From Bacilliculturomica massiliensis (GTDB lineage: Bacteria; Bacillota; Clostridia; Peptostreptococcales; Anaerovoracaceae): a DNA stretch of 64,000 bases. The stretch is from the NCBI RefSeq assembly GCF_900605495.1, contig NZ_LR027603.1:683997-747996 (forward strand). The letters run 5' to 3'. Below are positions 54,115 through 63,132 of the stretch, one piece after another. The notes beneath the pieces are model-generated. The model made no database searches. It saw only the letters and a list, made by a program, of their open reading frames with translations, and was not told where the DNA came from. How positions within the stretch are numbered: position 1 is the stretch's first letter; each line of letters begins with the position of its first letter. The translations under genes were made by a program, and so were the position numbers.

Positions 54115-55071
54115 TTATCGGGCAATAGAACTCACATATTCTCGTGGAGAAACATGGTAATAATTCCGAAATGCTTTGTAGAAATTGCTGCTGTTGCTAT
54201 AGCCCAAAACTGAGGAGATTTCTTCTACCGGCAGACCCGTTCCTTGCAACAGGATGACCGCCCGTTCCATTCGCAACTCCAATAAAATTTCTGAAAAAGA
54301 TTTTCCAATTTCCCGATGCAGTAAGGTAGAAATATAGTTTGGGTGGTAGGAAAAATGCTTGGCGATTTCTTTGAGTGTTACGGTATCAACGTGTTCCCCA
54401 ATATACTGCACGATTTTTTCTGAAGGACTTTTCTTTACAGATTCCCGATTTGCATTCACATACTGACGTGCAATTTGAATGAGAAACGACAATGTAAGCG
54501 ACTTCAGGACTACCTGTGTGTCCTCTTGCCGGTTGGCATACTCTATCACCATCATTTCAAGAAGCGCCCGTATGTTGCAGTCGTCCTCAATTTTGAAATG
54601 GATATATTCGTCGGAAAATTCATTAGTTGACGGATCAAGCAGAAAATGAAATAGCTTTGAATTAGCGGAAAGCATAGGCAAAAAGGCCCGGCAAAAGGTA
54701 TCTTTCTGAATCAGTACGCCAATAATTGTTGTCTCCTTGTCGTCATGGACGCAAAGAGCATGACCAGCAAAGGGCTGGCCAGCATATAGCTCCCCCTCCC
54801 GGATGGTGATACGGTTATCATACTTAAAGCTGATGGAATCGTATTCACCCTGATAAGTGTAATTGAAATAGAAATAATCGTGCCGGTGAAATAGCTCCTG
54901 CCGCCCACCGCTTTGATGAACGACGACCATAATTTCATCTTCCGGCGCGCCGGGCCAATAAAACATTTTTTCCTCTTGATTTTCACCAAGGCAATTATGA
55001 TATGTCCAATCCAATGTTGAATATTCTTCGCGCAATCTCTCGACCGCCGCGCATAAAATCTCCTGCGCCAC
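54115..55071 (-). CDS. AraC-family regulator
   Basis: Regulator of 318 residues with a GTG start after AAAGGAG. The N-terminal half is a cupin-like sensor (ELFHRHDYFYFNYTYQGEYD). The C-terminal 100 residues are a double helix-turn-helix (VTLKEIAKHFSYHPNYISTLL; LPVEEISSVLGYSNSSNFYKAF, ending in YYHVSPREY). Clearly AT-richer than the surrounding genes. Divergent from the MATE gene 153 bases away, whose expression it probably controls. A 33-base piece of this gene (54808-54840) recurs with two mismatches at 59254-59286. Confidence 0.9.
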   Translation of the reverse strand: MAQEILCAAVERLREEYSTLDWTYHNCLGENQEEKMFYWPGAPEDEIMVVVHQSGGRQELFHRHDYFYFNYTYQGEYDSISFKYDNRITIREGELYAGQPFAGHALCVHDDKETTIIGVLIQKDTFCRAFLPMLSANSKLFHFLLDPSTNEFSDEYIHFKIEDDCNIRALLEMMVIEYANRQEDTQVVLKSLTLSFLIQIARQYVNANRESVKKSPSEKIVQYIGEHVDTVTLKEIAKHFSYHPNYISTLLHREIGKSFSEILLELRMERAVILLQGTGLPVEEISSVLGYSNSSNFYKAFRNYYHVSPREYVSSIAR

Positions 55072-55223
55072 CGTACTACTCCTTTACCTAAAGCCCCCTG
55101 TTTTATTTGCATCATATCACACCATATGAGAAAACACCACTGTATATATTAAGATTTGGCGCTGATTCTTTGAACATATTCTTTTATACTGAAAGTTGTT
55201 AAGAAAAAACAGGAGGCTATTCA

Positions 55224-56582
55224 ATGAAATTCAAAGAGTTAGACGGTGGGAAAGCCGTTTTTTACAGAAAATTGTTCTCGCTTGTGCTGCCAATCGCATT
55301 TCAACAGTTCATGCTGGCGGCGGTGAGTGCTTCGGACGCTCTTATGCTTGGATTTGTCAGTCAAGATTCCCTGTCGGCGGTTTCGTTGGCTGGACAGATC
55401 ACCTTTGTGTTCAATCTATTTATGGGTGGCTTGACAATGGGAACGAGTATTTTGGCTGCACAATATTATGGGAAAGGGGACATATCCTCTATCGAAAAAA
55501 TCTTTGCTTATGTCACAAGGGTTTCCTTTCTGATTTCGTCCATCTTCTTTTTGGCGTCTCTTTTTATGCCCGAAATGTTAATGCGAATTTTCACCAATGA
55601 GCCGCAACTTATATCGGGGGGCAGTGTTTATCTTCGTATTGTATCAGCCCCCTATCTTTTCACTGGCATATCACAAATTTTCCTTTGTATCTTGAAAAAT
55701 ACAGGGTATGCCATGAAAAGTATGGTGATTGGGTCAAGCGCCGTTATCATCAACATTTTCCTAAACGCCGCGCTGATTTTTGGACTGTTCTTTTTTCCAA
55801 AAATGAGTATCGCGGGCGCGGCTCTTGCAACATCTATTTCAAAGCTCATTGAAATGCTATGGGCCTATGTGGAATCCTTGCGTGAAAATCGAATCAGGCT
55901 GCGTGTGAAATATTGCTTTAAGGCAGATCGGCTTTTAGTTAGAGACTATTGGAAATTCACCGTACCTATGATGGGGGATTATCTGGTGTGGGGGTGCGGC
56001 TTCACAATGTATTCTGTCATTATGGGGCATTTAGGCAGCGACGCTGTGGCCGCTAATTCGATTGCAAATATCGTAAAGAATTTAATCGTTAGTTTTTGCA
56101 CTGGCCTTGCAAATGGCGGCGGCATTATTGTAGGCAACGAATTAGGAATGGGAGATTTGAAACAAGCAAAGAAATATGGCGGACTACTCTGGAAAATGGC
56201 GATTATTGGCGGTGCAGCGTCCGGCCTGCTATTGATTGCATTGTCACCTGTCATTTTGAATGTAACGACTTTAAGCAGCCAAGCGACCGAATACTTAAAA
56301 TGGATGTTGATATTTTGTGCCTGTTACATGGTCGCTAAGGCTATCAACATGACAACAATAGCTGGAATTTTCCCCGCTGGCGGCGATTCTAAATTTGGTT
56401 TGATTTGCGACGCTATTACTATGTGGATATTTGCTGTTCCAGCCGGTTTTCTTGCGGCATTTTATTGGAATCTCCCTGTCGTCGTTGTGTTCCTAATCAT
56501 CAATTTAGATGAAGTCGTCAAGCTCCCCGCTGCCATTATCCATTATCGGAAATATGGTTGGTTAAAGAATATCACAAGATAA
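55224..56582 (+). CDS. MATE-family multidrug/toxin efflux transporter
   Basis: Polytopic membrane protein of 452 residues with 12 hydrophobic segments in two similar halves, the MATE layout (Na+- or H+-driven export of cationic drugs). Family features are LPIAFQQFMLAAVSASDALMLG near the start and the second-half counterpart MGHLGSDAVAANSIANIV. Ribosome binding site ACAGGAGG. AT-rich, part of an apparent transferred cassette with the AraC and acetyltransferase genes. Confidence 0.92.
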   Translation: MKFKELDGGKAVFYRKLFSLVLPIAFQQFMLAAVSASDALMLGFVSQDSLSAVSLAGQITFVFNLFMGGLTMGTSILAAQYYGKGDISSIEKIFAYVTRVSFLISSIFFLASLFMPEMLMRIFTNEPQLISGGSVYLRIVSAPYLFTGISQIFLCILKNTGYAMKSMVIGSSAVIINIFLNAALIFGLFFFPKMSIAGAALATSISKLIEMLWAYVESLRENRIRLRVKYCFKADRLLVRDYWKFTVPMMGDYLVWGCGFTMYSVIMGHLGSDAVAANSIANIVKNLIVSFCTGLANGGGIIVGNELGMGDLKQAKKYGGLLWKMAIIGGAASGLLLIALSPVILNVTTLSSQATEYLKWMLIFCACYMVAKAINMTTIAGIFPAGGDSKFGLICDAITMWIFAVPAGFLAAFYWNLPVVVVFLIINLDEVVKLPAAIIHYRKYGWLKNITR

Positions 56583-56605
56583 AACCAAAACAGGAGGATT
56601 GAAAA

Positions 56606-57169
56606 ATGACCGAACTTGAAAAATTGGACGCCGGACTGGAATACTGTTTCTTTGACGCCGGTGTTGTTGCCCGTAAAGAAAACGCCTTAAAGGGCTGTGC
56701 AAAATTCAATGTGATTGACCCTGCCGATTATGAGGCCCAGCTTGCGGCAATCAAGGAGCTATTCGGCTCGACCGGAGAAAACGTCTATATTCAGCCCAAT
56801 TTCAACTGTGACAACGGCAAAAATATCCATGTAGGAGAGGACTTCCTTACAAATTACAATGTCACGATTTTGGATATAGCCCCGGTGCATATTGGCGACT
56901 ATTGCATGATCGGGCCGAATACACTAATCACGACTGTCGGCCACCCGTTAACACCGAGGGGCAGACGGGAGAAAAAAGCGTATAGCAAGCCTGTGACGAT
57001 TGGAAATGATGTTTGGATTGGTGGTAACTGTACCATACTCCCCGGCGTTGCGATCGGGAATAACGTGGTCGTGGCTGCCGGGGCGGTTGTTACCAAAGAT
57101 GTGCCGGATAATTGCGTTGTGGCAAGAGTCCCGGCAAGAATTATCAAACGATTTACACGAATTACATAA
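56606..57169 (+). CDS. Maltose/galactoside O-acetyltransferase-like hexapeptide protein
   Basis: Left-handed beta-helix acetyltransferase of 187 residues, normal size for the Maa/LacA/NodL family, transferring acetyl from acetyl-CoA to a sugar hydroxyl. Visible motifs: [15 protein letters not shown], the catalytic-His loop [12 protein letters not shown] and hexapeptide turns [19 protein letters not shown] and [13 protein letters not shown]. 23 bases after the MATE gene with AGGAGG, so co-transcribed. AT-richer than its right-hand neighbour. Confidence 0.9.
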   Translation: MTELEKLDAGLEYCFFDAGVVARKENALKGCAKFNVIDPADYEAQLAAIKELFGSTGENVYIQPNFNCDNGKNIHVGEDFLTNYNVTILDIAPVHIGDYCMIGPNTLITTVGHPLTPRGRREKKAYSKPVTIGNDVWIGGNCTILPGVAIGNNVVVAAGAVVTKDVPDNCVVARVPARIIKRFTRIT

Positions 57170-57196
57170 AATGAGTAGAGGCAAAAGCCACAGGAA

Positions 57197-57221
57197 AATG
57201 CGTCTCGAATTGAGACGCATT
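57197..57221 (+). terminator. Hairpin after the acetyltransferase gene
   Basis: Perfect 10-bp stem AATGCGTCTC/GAGACGCATT around GAATT, 28 bases past the stop. Only a weak T run follows, so termination is plausible but not certain. Confidence 0.55.
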
Positions 57222-57231
57222 ATGAGGAAAG

Positions 57232-57336
57232 ATGATCCGAAAGGTTATCTCCGTGGCTCATGTGGACGAGGCCGAGCTGGTCCGCCAAATCACGGAAAAC
57301 AGGACGGTGGGATTTTTCGGGGTAAGAAATTTATAG
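57232..57336 (+). CDS. Possible 34-residue small protein or gene remnant
   Basis: Short frame from an ATG preceded by GAGGAAAG, reading MIRKVISVAHVDEAELVRQI and then ending GFFGVRNL. The amino-acid make-up and GC-richer codons look protein-like and unlike the AT-rich cassette before it. It could be a leftover of a gene cut when the cassette came in. No family recognised. Confidence 0.3.
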   Translation: MIRKVISVAHVDEAELVRQITENRTVGFFGVRNL

Positions 57337-57378
57337 ACGCAGAACAGCGTAGGGCTGTCATACACAGCGATCTGGATT

Positions 57379-58551
57379 TCAGCGTGTCGGCAGATTGGAT
57401 GTGATGGCGTCCACTGCCTTTTTCACGGATCCAGGGGAGGCCGCCAGGTTCATGCGGACAAAAGAGGCGAAGCGGTCTCCGCCGAACCAGTGACCGTAGT
57501 CGAAGGCCAGACCGCAGGTCTTCTGCATGAAGTCCTTCATTTCCTCCGGCTTCAGGTATGCGCTGAAATTCATCCACAGCAGATAGGTCCCCTCCAGGGG
57601 GCTGATCTCCACCAGAGGAAGGGCTTCTGAGAAAGCTTTTCTGACGCAGGCCTCATTGTCCGCGATGATCTCTTTTGCTTTTTCAAACCAGGGGCGTCCC
57701 TCTTCGTAGGCGGCGCGTACGGCGATGTAGCCAAAAGAGTTTCCATCGCTGATCTGGATGGCCTCTGTAAATTCGTCGAATTTCTTTCGCAGCGTTCCGT
57801 CCGGTATGATCACGAAGGAATTCTGGCAGGAAGCCAGATTGAACGTCTTTGTGGCTGCGGTCAGAGTCACGAGAAAGCTGTCGTAATCGCCGGCAAGAGC
57901 GGTGGGGATCTGTTTTGCGCCGCCGAAGGTGATGTCCTGATGGATCTCATCGGAAAGCACATAAACGCCGTGTTTCCTGCAGATATCCATAAGGCGGCGC
58001 AGCTCTTCCAGAGACCAGACGCGGCCCACAGGGTTGTGGGGGGAAGAGAAGATGAGCAGTTTGGCCTTCGTCTCGGCTATCATCTTCTCAAATCCGTCGA
58101 AATCAATGGAATACAGTCCGCCGCTGTTGATCAGATCGCAGGGAGCCAGCCGGCGGCCGTTGGCCTTTACTGCGTTCAGGAAGGGATAATAGACAGGGGT
58201 CAGCACCGCCACGCTGTCGCCCGGTTCCGTCAGGATCTGGATCCACCAGTTGATAGCGGGGACCACGCCGGGGGAGAAACGGATCCATTCTTTTTTCACT
58301 TCGAAGCTGTGATACTTTTTTTGCCAGTTGATAAAGGCGTTAAAATAACTCTCGGGTACCTTATAGTATCCGAATACGCCGTGATCGATATAGTCCTTCA
58401 GCGCCTTCTGCACGCAGGAGGGTACTTGAAAGTCCATGTCGGCGACCCACATGGCATGCAGGCCTTCTTCCCCGAAGTTGGGCGTCATATCGTCCCACTT
58501 GCAGGAGTCGGTATTTTTTCTGTCCCTGAAGATAATGCGTTCGTCATTCAT
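57379..58551 (-). CDS. PatB/MalY-type PLP aminotransferase or C-S lyase
   Basis: Fold-type I PLP enzyme of 390 residues. Start MNDERIIFRDR chosen for AAGGAG 9 bases upstream; the frame runs on upstream without one. Family marks: DMTPNFGEEGLHAMWVADMD shown as its part LHAMWVADMDFQ, HNPVGRVWSLEEL, SDEIHQDI, and the PLP lysine in TAATKTFNLASCQNS. MalY/PatB proteins split cystathionine or cysteine conjugates to pyruvate, ammonia and a thiol. Which activity applies here cannot be told from sequence alone. Confidence 0.9.
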   Translation of the reverse strand: MNDERIIFRDRKNTDSCKWDDMTPNFGEEGLHAMWVADMDFQVPSCVQKALKDYIDHGVFGYYKVPESYFNAFINWQKKYHSFEVKKEWIRFSPGVVPAINWWIQILTEPGDSVAVLTPVYYPFLNAVKANGRRLAPCDLINSGGLYSIDFDGFEKMIAETKAKLLIFSSPHNPVGRVWSLEELRRLMDICRKHGVYVLSDEIHQDITFGGAKQIPTALAGDYDSFLVTLTAATKTFNLASCQNSFVIIPDGTLRKKFDEFTEAIQISDGNSFGYIAVRAAYEEGRPWFEKAKEIIADNEACVRKAFSEALPLVEISPLEGTYLLWMNFSAYLKPEEMKDFMQKTCGLAFDYGHWFGGDRFASFVRMNLAASPGSVKKAVDAITSNLPTR

Positions 58552-58666
58552 AATATGTACTCCTTCCATTCGATAACTGCAGGCGCCGCCGGTCCTGCCT
58601 GTTTGCACGGTTTCGTCACTCTCGCCGGCCTCGCCGGTTCCGGGACCTGGGCGCACGCCGGAGTCG

Positions 58667-59491
58667 TCACGCCCCGCAGGACATGACGATCAGCAGCCGT
58701 CCGCCGGTGAAGGTGACGGTCACTGTGTCGTCGGCGAATTCATTGCTGATCCCCAGCGGAAACGCGTTTTCCATGAGATAGTCGGTAAGGGGATATTTCG
58801 CTCCTGTGAGCGTGATCCCTTCACAGCGGTCGGAGAAGGCAAACAGTGAGAATTTGTAGCCCGGCTCGCGGTGCAGGATAACAGTGCCGGGATCGGCCAC
58901 CATCGCTCTGTTTTCCGGATCCACAAGCATTCCGTCGGCCCCGTGTACGCGCAGATAGGCCAGGGTCTGGAGGTTGGCCACCGTGTGGTCCAGCCGTCCG
59001 CCGATGCCTCCAACGATGAGAAAGGTGTCCATGCCCAGTTCCAGCCCTTTTTTGATGCAGAGCATAGTATCCGTATCGTCCTTTTCGCTGGGAACGCGGA
59101 CCACGGGCACGCCGTCAAAAAAGTGGTCTTCCTCCGGCAGAACAGAGACTGGCCCGGGGGCCGTGGGGGCCGCGGACCGGCGGTCTTTGCAGGTATCCGC
59201 CGCAGTTCCGGCCCTGGCTCTTTTACCACTCTATCTGTGCATAAGAGACAGGGGATACGGTTATCATACTTTAAGCTGATTGAATCCGATTTCTGCCGCC
59301 TCCGCCGCAGCCAGGCAGGTGCCGGCGGGATCGGAATCGAAGTCGCCGATGATGAGATCCGGGCGGATCCCGGCCTCTTTTGCCAGGTGGTATCCGCCGT
59401 CGGCGCAGATGACGGTGTCGCCTTCTGTCTGCTTTATGAAAGAAGGAAAGCCGTGGGGATTATATGCGGTTATAATGATGCAGCGTTTCAA
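58667..59491 (-). pseudogene. Thiamine pyrophosphokinase, interrupted
   Basis: The enzyme that makes thiamine diphosphate from thiamine is present in two pieces. The N-terminal piece (59491-59264) has CIIITAYNPHGFPSFIK and ICADGGYHLAKEAGIRPDLI then GDFDSDP, and stops after EIGFNQLKV. The C-terminal piece (open from about 59230 to 58667) has VPSEKDDTDTMLCIKKGLEL, GGIGGRLDHTVANLQT and the usual beta-sheet end. They are in different frames and separated by an insert-like stretch with stops. The join contains a Tn5 mosaic-end-like sequence and a 33-base piece similar to the AraC gene at 54.8 kb. It is either a real disruption or an assembly artefact. Confidence 0.75.
59233..59286. other. Tn5 mosaic-end-like sequence joined to an AraC-gene-like fragment
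   Basis: 59233-59251 reads ATCTGTGCATAAGAGACAG, 16 of 19 identical to the Tn5 mosaic end AGATGTGTATAAGAGACAG used in some library kits. Three bases on, 59254-59286 matches 54808-54840 inside the AraC gene at 31 of 33 positions. Both lie exactly where the thiamine pyrophosphokinase frame breaks. Confidence 0.75.
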
Positions 59492-59565
59492 TTGCGGTTA
59501 CCTCGCTTTCCTGATGTGAGTTTATCTAATGGGTATCATATCACATTCCCGCCTGTGGGGACAGA

Positions 59566-60348
59566 TCAATTTCCCTCCGTCACCAGCTGGCCCCTCTTGT
59601 TGAAGAAGGTCCTGCAGCCGAATTCCACCAGCAGGATGGAAGCCAGAGCCACGCTGGCGGAGATGGCCAGCATGACGCCGATCTGATAGCGCGTGGCCAG
59701 CAGCGGCGAGTTTCCCGCAAGGATCTGTCCGGTCATCATGCCGGGGAGAGAGACGATCCCCATGCCCACCATATTGTTGATCGTAGGCATCAGCGCGCTG
59801 TCGAAGGCGTCCTGCAGGATACGGCGGGAGGCTTTTTTTGGAGTGGCGCCCAGCATGAGAGCCGTCTCCACTTCGCCGCGCATGGTCTCGAATCCTTTCG
59901 TCAGGCGGGCGGCGCCTAAAGCGATGCCGTTCATCGAATTGCCCAGGATCATCCCGCAGATCGGGATAAAATACTGGGGATCATACCAGGGCCGGATGCC
60001 GATGACCACGAGAACGAAAAACAGCAGACAGACGGCAGTGCTGGCCCACATGGAGAGGGAAATGATCTTCATGAGCCGGGGAGAAAGCCTGCTCTTCACC
60101 CGGCGCTTGACGTTGTTTACTGCGAATGCCGCCATGCAGGCCACGATGATCAGGGAGAGCAGGGGATGGGGATTGCTGAAAACAAAAGAGAGCACATAGC
60201 CTACCAGGATCAGCTGAACGGTCATACGGGCGCAGGCCGCGGCGATCTCTTTTTCTCTGCCAATACGGGCGTGGGCGGAGATCAGGAGCACCGCGATGAT
60301 AAACAGATAGGCCAGAGCCAGTTGGGTATAGGATATTTCCTGGATCAT
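59566..60348 (-). CDS. FetB-type ABC permease (UPF0014)
   Basis: Membrane protein of 260 residues with six or seven hydrophobic segments, in the FetB/YbbM family linked to iron export or metal/oxidative stress in E. coli. Typical features: RMTVQLILVGYVLSFVF, ILGNSMNGIALGAARL and MLGATPKKASRRILQDA, the last being the coupling loop to the ATPase. Its start overlaps the ATPase stop by 4 bases. Confidence 0.9.
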   Translation of the reverse strand: MIQEISYTQLALAYLFIIAVLLISAHARIGREKEIAAACARMTVQLILVGYVLSFVFSNPHPLLSLIIVACMAAFAVNNVKRRVKSRLSPRLMKIISLSMWASTAVCLLFFVLVVIGIRPWYDPQYFIPICGMILGNSMNGIALGAARLTKGFETMRGEVETALMLGATPKKASRRILQDAFDSALMPTINNMVGMGIVSLPGMMTGQILAGNSPLLATRYQIGVMLAISASVALASILLVEFGCRTFFNKRGQLVTEGN

Positions 60349-61040
60349 GAGTCTGCCTCCTCGGGAATGTTTAAAGTGCCGGCTGCAGAGCCGGCTTTGA
60401 CGGGAGTCTCCACTCGAAGCACGGTACCTGCCTCCATGCGGATGATCCTGCGGGAGTATCTGCGCGCCATTTCTTCAGAGTGAGTGACGAGAACGCAGGA
60501 AGCCTTTCGGCTGTTCAGGTCTGCGGCGATCAGATCCATGACGGCGGTCTCCGTGGCTGCGTCCAGAGCCGAGCCGGGCTCGTCCAGCAGCAGGACGGGG
60601 GGCTGCAGAAGCAGAACTCTGGCCAGTGCAAGACGCTGTTTTTCTCCGCCGGAGTACAGCTCCGGATCGTTGTCGAGAGCTTTATTTCCCAGGCCCACCT
60701 GTTCCAGGATCGAAGAAAGCGTTTGATCGGGGAACGGAGGAAGCTCCTGAAATTCGGCGGCGATGTTGAGATTTTCCCTGACGCTGCCGGGAAAGACCGT
60801 GCTCTGCTGGCCCAGCATGACGACCCTGCGCCGCAGCTCCACCAGGTCCGCATGGGCCAGGTCTTCGCCCTGAAACAGAATGCGGCCGGAATCCGGACTT
60901 ATCATTCCGTTGAGCATGCGCAGAAGCGTGGTCTTGCCGCAGCCTGAAGGACCGAACAGACAGGTGATCCCGCCGGCCTCGATCTCCAGTTCAGGAATAC
61001 GGAGAATATTTTTATAAATAACATCTTTCAGAACGAACAT
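60345..61040 (-). CDS. FetA-type ABC ATPase
   Basis: ATPase of 231 residues. Walker A CLFGPSGCGKTTLLRML, signature LYSGGEKQRLALARVL, Walker B VLLLDEPGSALD and His-loop VLVTHSEEMARRY. AAGGAG lies 9 bases before the start. Paired by overlap with the FetB-type permease. The C-terminal residues after the His-loop are a short tail. Confidence 0.9.
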   Translation of the reverse strand: MFVLKDVIYKNILRIPELEIEAGGITCLFGPSGCGKTTLLRMLNGMISPDSGRILFQGEDLAHADLVELRRRVVMLGQQSTVFPGSVRENLNIAAEFQELPPFPDQTLSSILEQVGLGNKALDNDPELYSGGEKQRLALARVLLLQPPVLLLDEPGSALDAATETAVMDLIAADLNSRKASCVLVTHSEEMARRYSRRIIRMEAGTVLRVETPVKAGSAAGTLNIPEEADS

Positions 61041-61103
61041 CTGAGTAAACTCCTTCTTTTTGTGTCAGAATAAGATTGAAAAGTCGGTAGCGTATCGTAT
61101 ACT

Positions 61104-61133
61104 ATATTAATGTATCTTACCCTCGATTGACAA
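61104..61133 (-). promoter_or_regulatory. Candidate promoter of the fetAB-like operon
   Basis: On the minus strand TTGTCA (61133-61128), 18 bases, TAATAT (61109-61104), about 65 bases before the ATPase start. Lies in an AT-rich part of the divergent spacer toward rlmN. Confidence 0.5.
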
Positions 61134-61289
61134 GAGTATGGGCGGTATCAGGAGAAAAGATTTCTTTCGGCGCCGTTATGCTGAAATTCAGGATCCGGAC
61201 AGGCCTTGAAGCCGGGGCGATGGTTCAGAGATGCAAATACGTATTCCTCCCGGGCGGGGCAGGCCGCGGCAGTCCGGAAGGAGTCGGCA

Positions 61290-62324
61290 ATGGAGAAGCG
61301 AATGGAAAAGATAAATCTGAAAAGCCTGGATCAGGACGAACTGCAGGCTTTATTGAAAGAGATGGGGGAACCGGCTTTTCGAGCAAAACAGATCTTTGCC
61401 TGGATCTACAGAGGCGCGTCGTCGCCGGACGAGATGACGGATCTCAGCAAAGGATTGCGGGAGAAGCTGGCGGAACGGGCGGAGATCAGAGAGCTCCGCA
61501 TCTTGAGACGGCAGATATCCGAACAGGACGGAACGCGGAAGTACCTGTTCGGACTGGACGATGAGAATGCCATCGAGACTGTGTTTATGAAATACAGACA
61601 TGGGAATTCCATCTGCGTCTCATCTCAGGCGGGCTGCCGGATGGGATGCCGCTTCTGCGCCTCCGGCATGGCCGGGCTTGCGAGAAATCTGTCTGCGTGG
61701 GAGATCGCGGATCAGATCCTGCAGGTACAGAAGGACACGGGAGAGCGCGTGAGCAACGTGGTGATCATGGGAACGGGTGAGCCCTTCGACAATTACGATC
61801 AGCTCAGCCGGTTTCTCAGACTGGTCCACGAAAAGAACGGGCTGAACCTGGGATATCGCAGCATAACGGTCTCCACCTGCGGCGTGATACCTGGAATTCT
61901 GCGCTTCGGAGAAGAATTTCCCCAGGTCAATCTGGCCATCTCCCTTCACGCGTCTAACGAGGCCACGAGAAGCGAACTGATGCCCGTGAACCGCAGCTAC
62001 CCCATGGCGCAGCTTCTGGAGGTCTGCCGCAGTCACGCGGAAAAGACGGGAAGGAGGATCACCTTTGAGTATACGCTGGTGTCCGGTGTGAACGACGGGG
62101 AGAAGCAGGCGGAAGAGCTGGCGGGGGTGCTCTCCGGGATGCTGTGCCACGTGAATCTGATCCCGCTGAACACCGTCAGAGAGAAGTCCTTTCGGGGCAG
62201 TTCCAAGGACTATGCCAGACGGTTTCAGGCGGCGCTGGAACGCCGCGGAATTCCCGCCACCATACGGCGGGAACTGGGCGGAGACATTGATGCGGCCTGC
62301 GGTCAGCTGCGCCTGAAGGCATAA
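61290..62324 (+). CDS. rlmN: 23S rRNA (adenine2503-C2)/tRNA methyltransferase RlmN
   Basis: Radical SAM methyltransferase of 344 residues that methylates A2503 of 23S rRNA and A37 of some tRNAs. Start at 61290 chosen for GGAAGGAG 6 bases upstream. N-terminal helical domain (GEPAFRAKQIFAWIYRG), the CxxxCxxC cluster CRMGCRFC (Cys116, Cys120, Cys123), the GTGEPFDNYD SAM-binding part, and the second catalytic Cys near the end in DIDAACGQLR (about Cys337). Complete and typical. Confidence 0.95.
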   Translation: MEKRMEKINLKSLDQDELQALLKEMGEPAFRAKQIFAWIYRGASSPDEMTDLSKGLREKLAERAEIRELRILRRQISEQDGTRKYLFGLDDENAIETVFMKYRHGNSICVSSQAGCRMGCRFCASGMAGLARNLSAWEIADQILQVQKDTGERVSNVVIMGTGEPFDNYDQLSRFLRLVHEKNGLNLGYRSITVSTCGVIPGILRFGEEFPQVNLAISLHASNEATRSELMPVNRSYPMAQLLEVCRSHAEKTGRRITFEYTLVSGVNDGEKQAEELAGVLSGMLCHVNLIPLNTVREKSFRGSSKDYARRFQAALERRGIPATIRRELGGDIDAACGQLRLKA

Positions 62325-62332
62325 GAAAATAC

Positions 62333-62361
62333 TTGCCCATTACAGGGGGTTAGTGTATAAT
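62333..62361 (+). promoter_or_regulatory. Promoter of the small P-loop gene
   Basis: TTGCCC, 17 bases, perfect TATAAT, starting 9 bases after the rlmN stop. Confidence 0.7.
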
Positions 62362-62418
62362 TAAAGAAAAGCAACAGTCGGCAGTGCCGACCATAGAAAA
62401 GAAATGGGGGCGGTCCAA

Positions 62419-62841
62419 ATGGTTAAATTATTAGTAGGCCACAAAGGCAGCGGAAAGACAAAAAAGATGATTGATCTGGCCAACGAATGCATTGAGACGC
62501 GTAATGGCAGTATCGTTTTTATAAACAAAAACCACAGACTGATGTACGATCTGAAATACAGGATCCGTGTAGTGTGCATGGAGGATTACGAGCATATCAC
62601 CAACATTGACGAATATATCGGTTTTATCTACGGCATCATCAGTTCGGACCACGATATCCAGGTGATCTTTATCGACAGCATCCTGAAGCACGCCGATGTA
62701 AAGATCGACGACCTGGAGGAGTTCCTGACAAGACTGGAAAAGATTTCGGAGATGTACGGTCCGGAATTTGTGGTCAGCATCAGCGCCGATCTGGAGGAGC
62801 TGGGCGACTACGCAAAGAAGTTCGACATTCTGAACAACTAG
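62419..62841 (+). CDS. Small P-loop ATP-binding protein
   Basis: Protein of 140 residues from the ATG at 62419, with GGGGGCGG just upstream (alternative ATG at 62404). Walker A is LLVGHKGSGKTKKMI; a Walker B-like strand is QVIFIDSIL. It lacks further ATPase domains, so it is a minimal P-loop fold, related at most to twitching-motility-type ATP-binding entries in Clostridia. Own promoter and terminator, so monocistronic. Function unknown. Confidence 0.75.
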   Translation: MVKLLVGHKGSGKTKKMIDLANECIETRNGSIVFINKNHRLMYDLKYRIRVVCMEDYEHITNIDEYIGFIYGIISSDHDIQVIFIDSILKHADVKIDDLEEFLTRLEKISEMYGPEFVVSISADLEELGDYAKKFDILNN

Positions 62842-62871
62842 AGACAGTTTTTTAAACAGGCAGAAACAACA

Positions 62872-62900
62872 GGCGGTGATTCTTCACCGCCTTATCTTAT
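62872..62900 (+). terminator. Terminator after the small P-loop gene
   Basis: GGCGGTGA and TCACCGCC around TTCT, followed by TTATCTTAT. Confidence 0.75.
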
Positions 62901-62983
62901 GGAAATTTTTATCGACGGCAAATGCGCTGTTTCGCGGGCAGCGCCGCGCGCCGGAAGCGGCGGGCCTGCGGCGCAGTGCCGAA

Positions 62984-63079
62984 GACATGCAGTGCCAGAG
63001 ACATGGGTTGCCGGAGACATGCAGTGCCAGAGACATGGGTTGCCGGAGACATGCAGTGCCGGAGACATGGGGCGCCGGC
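62984..63079. repeat. Six 16-bp tandem units (32-bp higher order)
   Basis: Units alternate GACATGCAGTGCCAGA and GACATGGGTTGCCGGA, giving a 32-base period repeated from 62984, with diverged units at both ends. It lies between the P-loop gene terminator and the DMT transporter. No frame across it looks protein-like. Confidence 0.88.
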
Positions 63080-63132
63080 GGCGTCTGCGTGGGAAATGCC
63101 GAGGCGGAGTCCGCGGCCGCGGGAGGGGAAGT

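Noticed and set aside
59233-59251. End of a complete Tn5/IS50 element
   Set aside because: No transposase gene and no second matching end within the window, so only a mosaic-end-like sequence is supported.
62984-63079. CRISPR array
   Set aside because: The units are contiguous 16-base repeats with no unique spacers, and no cas genes are present.
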